A stretch of 64,000 nt of DNA from Leptobrachium leishanense. Taxonomy: Eukaryota > Chordata > Amphibia > Anura > Megophryidae. The notes below the pieces were generated by a model. It was given only the letters and a program-made list of their open reading frames with translations, was not told the origin of the DNA and did not search any database. The stretch covers positions 410,354,626-410,418,625 of the forward strand of contig CM019063.1 of assembly GCA_009667805.1 (NCBI GenBank), given 5' to 3'. Below, piece by piece: positions 59,641 to 64,000 of this stretch (position 1 is its first letter; the number at the start of each line of letters is the position of its first letter). The translations under genes were made by a program, and so were the position numbers.

Positions 59641-61084
59641 TGCATTGCGATGGCTGAAACGGAAATGTCACGCAGAAAAATAGGAATTTGTTCCAAAGAG
59701 GAGTCTTACATTTTATGGAGTCAAAAACAGCAGTAACAACATTTCAGCCCCATTGAGCTTATAGGTTTGTTTTTTTGGGGGGGTTGTATTGTGATGTAGT
59801 AACCATACATTTTTACTGGGTAGATTGTATGGTTATAATAACTGTATGTGGACATCAAGATAAAAGCTACATAGGGAACATGGTTTTGCTCCATCCAAAT
59901 TTATTGGTATGTAGGGTACACTGGATTTTATAGAAACCTAATACGGGATACCTATACATATGTATATTCATTTTATTTGTTTTGTCTACACACTCCTTTT
60001 TCGATGTGTATGTGTGTGTTTTATAGAGCCATTTGGCACTGTAATTTATATATTTACTGATGGACCTTTGTCTGCCGGTTGTCGGATCTTCTATGTGTAT
60101 TATTGTTTTTTGGGTTAACTTCCGATTAAAGGTGCCATTTATTTATTAAAATATTTTTGACCATCAGGGAGTTCATGTATCTGAATTTGTCACAGGACTT
60201 TTATCAACGTTGCTTCTGTTAGCGTCGACTCCACAAATTAATAAACCGGTTCTAGGAAACAAACGTATGCCGGTTTGTTGCCTTTTTTTCTGTGATGGGT
60301 CAGTAAGATCTTATTAGATGTGATCACATATTAGTTCCAGCTGTGTTCGATAAATATGGTGCTGCAGATAACGTTACTAATAAACAATACTATAAGAAAT
60401 TTGACATTATGAAAGTATTGGTGTGGGGAATTCTTTTCTAAGTTGTCCCATACAGTCTCAGAATTGGAAATGTTTTTTTTTTCCAGTTCAGTTTGTTCTC
60501 GGCATGTTTTATCAAATTTATTCTCATTGCTTGGCATCCTGTTTACCAGTTAGGGGTACTTGTGAACTTCCCCTGGCTTCCTGTAAAATCAGGGGAGGCC
60601 GTTATACTGTGTCAGAAAGCCAGGGTAGGTGCCAATATGAATATTCAATATTTGACCCCTCATCTATACTACACGTGAAGAGGTTTGAGGCGTTGGTGGT
60701 GGGAGTTATAAACCACTAGAGCTTGCGTTACAGCGAGAAATTACTTACGTAACTGGTTGTCATTTCTGTGCCAAGACTGATGAGTGTTTTGCTTGAAATA
60801 GAGTAAAAAAGAGTATTTTTATACATCCTTTTATAAATTTCTAAAGTTTTATGGTGCTTAAAAAAAATAATTGCAGCAGCACTTTTTAAATCCATGTTTT
60901 GTCATGTTACAAATAGTTGTAACTGTCCTTCCACCAGCCCTGTGCGATCACATAGACGCAATATTGCGGAGAGCGCTCTGGTCTCCATGGAGTTCTAAGT
61001 TCCCCAGCAGGCACTGATGGAAGCGGATCCCATATATTAGAAAGTGAACTGTTTATATAGCAGTTCACTCTTAAAGGAAAAATA
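59641..61084. other. No gene recognised
   Basis: A poly-T run at 60473 and AT-rich tracts. No coding frame with known domains. Confidence 0.4.
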
Positions 61085-61088
61085 TTAA

Positions 61089-61905
61089 CCCCTTGGCTGC
61101 GGAAGATGTGTAGGGTACGTCATGGGGATTCCCCCCAGCATGCAAGGGATGTCCATCCCTCGTCATGGTTTCCCAACAGGTTCGGGGGAGACCTATGCAG
61201 GTCTGGGGGGTTTCCCAGGCTGGTCTAACTTCTGCATTGTTTCATCAAAAACCTGAACCAGCGCACTGCTGCGAGGGGGGGTGTTTTGGAACTCTGTGTA
61301 TCTGATTTTTAAACTGCACAACGTCATGTGAGGAGTCTTTGTAAAGGCCAGAGTCTGGCCTTTCCAACAGTACCAAATATTATCATGTAATGTGTAAAAA
61401 TAGAGAAAAAAAAGATAAAATATTAAATGCAAAATTTCCTTTTTTTTGTTTTTTCTCATTTCTAAGGCAGTGGCACTATGTGCTTTTACATATAAAGCAA
61501 ACAATGGCACTGCCCTATCTCACCTTCTCATTTGCCATGCCAGGACCAAATGTGGAGGTCATGTTAGGTGTCATTGAACAAGCCAGAGTCTGGCCTTTCT
61601 AATGATACCAAACATGACCATGGTAAATTTCAGGTAAACAAAAAAAAACACACACAATCAAACATAAAATAATTTTTTTAAATTTATTTATTTTTTGTAC
61701 CAAAGCAATGGCATTGTCCCTTTGTCACCTATAAAATGAGCAATACCACTTCCATTATTCTGCCGAGTTTGTTGAAAATAAGGATCTATAATTTGTCTGG
61801 GTCCTACAATAAAACATGACTTTAAATCTCATTTAAAAATGATGAGCACAAAACGGTCAAAATGAGCTCAGCACAAGGGGGTGAAATGGCTAAGCAGTTA
61901 AGGGG
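61089..61905 (+). mobile_element. TTAA-flanked MITE (CCCCTTGGCTGC ends)
   Basis: TTAA at 61085-61088 and 61906-61909; ends CCCCTTGGCTGC and GCAGTTAAGGGG are inverted repeats over 10 of 12 bases. A TTAA site fits piggyBac or Kolobok; CCC-type ends favour piggyBac (inference). The interior has two copies of CCAGAGTCTGGCCTTTC (about 61348 and 61583) and the module shared with 49260-50837. No transposase. Confidence 0.75.
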
Positions 61906-61909
61906 TTAA

Positions 61910-62336
61910 AATCCCCACTGCCTGGTAATGGCTGTGTGGGCAGAGGAAACTTGACCGCGTCACACAGCAATATCGGCCAAATGGGGAAGGAGAGGGAGAA
62001 GGGGGTGGGGTCACTCCACAGGCCTGAGCACTTTAATAAGATGAAGTGGTCAGGGTGTGTACATTCTCCTTTTAATAGTTGGGGAATAAGGAGATGCTAC
62101 TGGTAAATTCCTTTTGCTACTTCCACCCATTAGCTGCTCTATATTACTGGTTTAACTGGAATGGGAACTCAGTGTTTTGAAGAGATTAGAGTGTTAGCTG
62201 TTTTACAACATAGTGTTGGCAGCTAGTAATGTTAAGACTTTTACTGTCCAAAAATTAAGAGCGGTTAAAAATTGAAGACAATCTGCTGATGGATGATAAC
62301 ACCCTTCCCTCTTGCCATAAAATTTGGCATGAGTGG
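61910..62336. other. No gene recognised
   Basis: Nothing recognisable apart from purine-rich runs (61986-62010). Confidence 0.35.
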
Positions 62337-62339
62337 TAA

Positions 62340-62540
62340 GGCTGGGGTCAGACGAGCACTTTTTGCGTCTGTCTGTCCGCACTGTTTGCTGTCCGTTGTA
62401 GCTTTTCAAAGGAGTCAATAGAGAGCAACACACGAATCACGTGCGCACTTTGTCATGAGCGGGCAACGCATGTTGCAATGGACGCCAAAATGGCATCAAT
62501 ATGATAAAGCTACAGGGAGCGAGATCGCGCAGGGCTCACG
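62340..62540 (+). mobile_element. Harbinger-like MITE (family B), right end missing
   Basis: TAA then GGCTGGGGTCAGACGAGCAC, followed by the CpG-rich interior (GTCCGCACTGTTTGC, GCGCACTTTGTC). No matching right end is found before the next family-B copy, and a hairpin cluster follows. End approximate. Confidence 0.65.
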
Positions 62541-62557
62541 GCAGCGCAACTCTTCTT

Positions 62558-62747
62558 GGAGTCCTATGGACTCCATTAGGTGATACTCACAGCAGCACGG
62601 AAGTGCTACCTCGAGTATCACTGAGGATGGTGCTTCGATTCGGGGGCAGGTGCTGTGGTAGCACCTGCCCCGGAATCTAACGCTAAAATGGGGATGCTAT
62701 GGGGAAACCTGCAGGCACAGGTTTTCCCTGTTAGCATCCCCATTTTA
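62558..62747. repeat. Cluster of four hairpins
   Basis: In order: GGAGTCC (62558) with GGACTCC; GTGATACTC (62580) with GAGTATCAC (62613), enclosing AGCAC/GTGCT; GGGGCAGGTGCT (62643) with AGCACCTGCCCC (62660-62671); and TAAAATGGGGATGCT (62684) with AGCATCCCCATTTTA (62733-62747), enclosing AACCTG/CAGGTT. No coding content. Confidence 0.85.
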
Positions 62748-63192
62748 GGCTGGGGTCAGACGAGCGTAGTGTTCACGTCCGTGATTGCGCCTAAAAGTAC
62801 GTCCGTGATAGCATGACAGAAAGCCCATTGGAGCCTGACACACGAAGTACGTCCGCACTGAACTGCAGACACACAACGGCCGCGGCCCACAGACGCAAGG
62901 CAGGCAAGAACGTACAACCGCTAGAACGGCCGCACAAAGTGCACTGCGTCCCCAACGTCCGCATAGCTTTGTGTGTGAGTGATGGAACGTGGTCAGACGG
63001 ACGGCATTTATACGTCCAGCATTTTTCACGGACAAAATGGTTTTGCTTTTTAATTTATTTTCTCTCCTACATCCGTCAAAATATATACGTGAATAAACGG
63101 ACTGTGTGGCCACTACTGCGTCTTCTGTACTGACGTACGTCCGTGTGCACGGACGTACAGTCCGTAGAAATCACGCTCGTCTGACCCCAGCC
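62748..63192. mobile_element. Harbinger-like MITE (family B), complete
   Basis: GGCTGGGGTCAGACGAGCGT and CGCTCGTCTGACCCCAGCC; TTA on both sides (62745-62747, 63193-63195). ACGTCCGT words in both orientations subterminally. Its left TSD is the last TTA of the preceding hairpin. 445 bp, non-coding. Confidence 0.88.
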
Positions 63193-63195
63193 TTA

Positions 63196-63404
63196 GTGTT
63201 AAGAATGTAATCTAGCCCATAGTGATTTGAACTTTGTAATATATTTCTATTTCACCTCTATTGTGACAAACTCAAGTCACACTCTAACGCTCTAGAGTAG
63301 CATTGATAAGCTATTTGCAAATTACCATTCATGATGCTCAACCAGCAATGTTGGATGTATGAGAACTATAGTTCCCACCCTGAAGGAACACCCAAACATT
63401 TTTT
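63196..63404. other. No gene recognised
   Basis: Shares ATGTAATCTAGCCCATAG (63206) with the stretch near 464. GAGAACTATAGTTC at 63361 is a short palindrome. Confidence 0.35.
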
Positions 63405-63406
63405 AA

Positions 63407-63586
63407 AGGGGTTATTCAAAGAGAGCTGAATTTGCCACCAAATTGTACCAAACAGTGAAAGCTGGCAATTCGCCAAATATTACCAATGAGATACGATGTA
63501 ATTTGGCGGCAGTGAAAGAGAAGTCATGGTTAATCTATTCAGAGCATGCCATACAGCAACGAAAAATTGGTGAAATTTTAGCAGGT
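63407..63586 (-). mobile_element. Family A fragment, cut by a TTAA element
   Basis: GGGGTTATTCAAAGAGAGC begins a family-A element in reverse. It continues to TTTTAGCAGGTTTA, where the family normally reads GCAGGTTTATTCAGGCG, and is replaced there by TTAACCCTTTCGCTGC. The rest of the element may lie beyond the window. Confidence 0.7.
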
Positions 63587-63590
63587 TTAA

Positions 63591-64000
63591 CCCTTTCGCT
63601 GCTGAGGCTTTTCCCGCCCCTGTGCTGAGGTCATTTTTACCGGTTTTGCTCATCATGTTTAAACGTGTTTTGAAGGCTTATTTTAGTATATGACCCAGAC
63701 ATATTATATATCGTTCTTTCCGTCAGACTCGGTAGATTCATAATATGTCATTATTATATGTATACGTTATGTCATGTCTGTATATTATAACAAAAAATGC
63801 AATAAAATATGTATTTTCAATAATTTACAATGTGTAAAGTGTTTTTTTTCACATTTTAACATGCGAGCAATTGCGGTTATATTTTGTATGGGTTGCGCTT
63901 GTTAAAAAAATTAGAGATGGGGTCTCGTTACATTTTTTTTGGGGAAAATTACACTATTTTTAACAAACGCACCGCATACAAAAATCGTTAGTGCAGCATC
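63591..64000 (+). mobile_element. TTAA-start element running off the window
   Basis: TTAA (63587-63590) then CCCTTTCGCTGCTGAGG, the same terminus class as 61089 and 49260. 63660-63960 is homologous to 50161-50480 (ATGACCCAGACATATTATAT, TATAACAAAAAATG, TTTTTTTTCACATTTTA). The right end is outside. Confidence 0.7.

Overview
The window looks like nuclear DNA of a frog (anuran amphibian), and it is almost entirely intergenic or intronic. I found no host protein-coding exon, rRNA, tRNA gene or CRISPR array that I can defend. What fills it is transposable elements, many nested in one another and many with readable target-site duplications (TSDs). The frog assignment is an inference from the element mix: TTAA-AGGGACACT T2/Kolobok-type MITEs, CR1 ends with the TTCTATG tail, L2 ends, several Tc1 families, hAT elements with 8-bp TSDs and Harbinger-like MITEs with 3-bp TSDs.

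Layout. 1-14.5 kb: Harbinger-like ~0.9-kb elements (1-450, 3522-4430, 7903-8820, fragments at 10150 and 11625), a T2-type MITE split by a small hAT (995-1814), an hAT MITE (2480-3261), a LINE 3' end (7148-7745) and stray LINE/SINE tails. 14.6-18.0 kb: a 3.4-kb hAT-ended element (8-bp TSD) packed with 55-, 31- and 26-bp tandem repeats, a CR1 insertion and a long palindrome. 20.6-26.1 kb: a complete but decayed hAT transposon with BED finger, RNase-H-like core and C-terminal dimerisation region. It abuts a second hAT element (26.1-27.8 kb), and the same 8-bp duplication is present three times. 27.8-36.5 kb: hAT and Harbinger MITEs, a LINE, and a Tc1 transposon (32161-33771). 36.9-38.1 kb: an element with quite different ends that carries a minisatellite related to the one at 15-17.7 kb and again ends in a long palindrome. 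41.6-43.7 and 51.3-52.9 kb: two copies of one Tc1 family. The first is interrupted by a Harbinger-like MITE, for which the second gives the empty site. 45.6-47.4 kb: a third, badly eroded Tc1. 49-51, 61-62 and 63.6-64 kb: TTAA-flanked elements sharing an internal module. 53.6-54.9 kb: no recognised repeat; 54.9-55.9 kb: an hAT carrying a SINE and an L2 end. 56.8-58.7 kb: a Harbinger-like element, then a T2 MITE carrying an L2 end. 62.3-63.2 kb: Harbinger-like MITEs around a cluster of hairpins.

The transposons probably depend on one another, but this is inference. The transposases seen (hAT, Tc1) are all broken here, by frameshifts, amber codons or a lost catalytic aspartate. Most other elements are non-autonomous and would need enzymes from elsewhere. 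A tRNA-headed SINE shares its 3' tail with the LINE, as expected if the LINE moves it. The most unusual signal is that two DNA transposons with unrelated termini both carry the CAGCTCACACATGGAT minisatellite followed by a long GC-rich palindrome.
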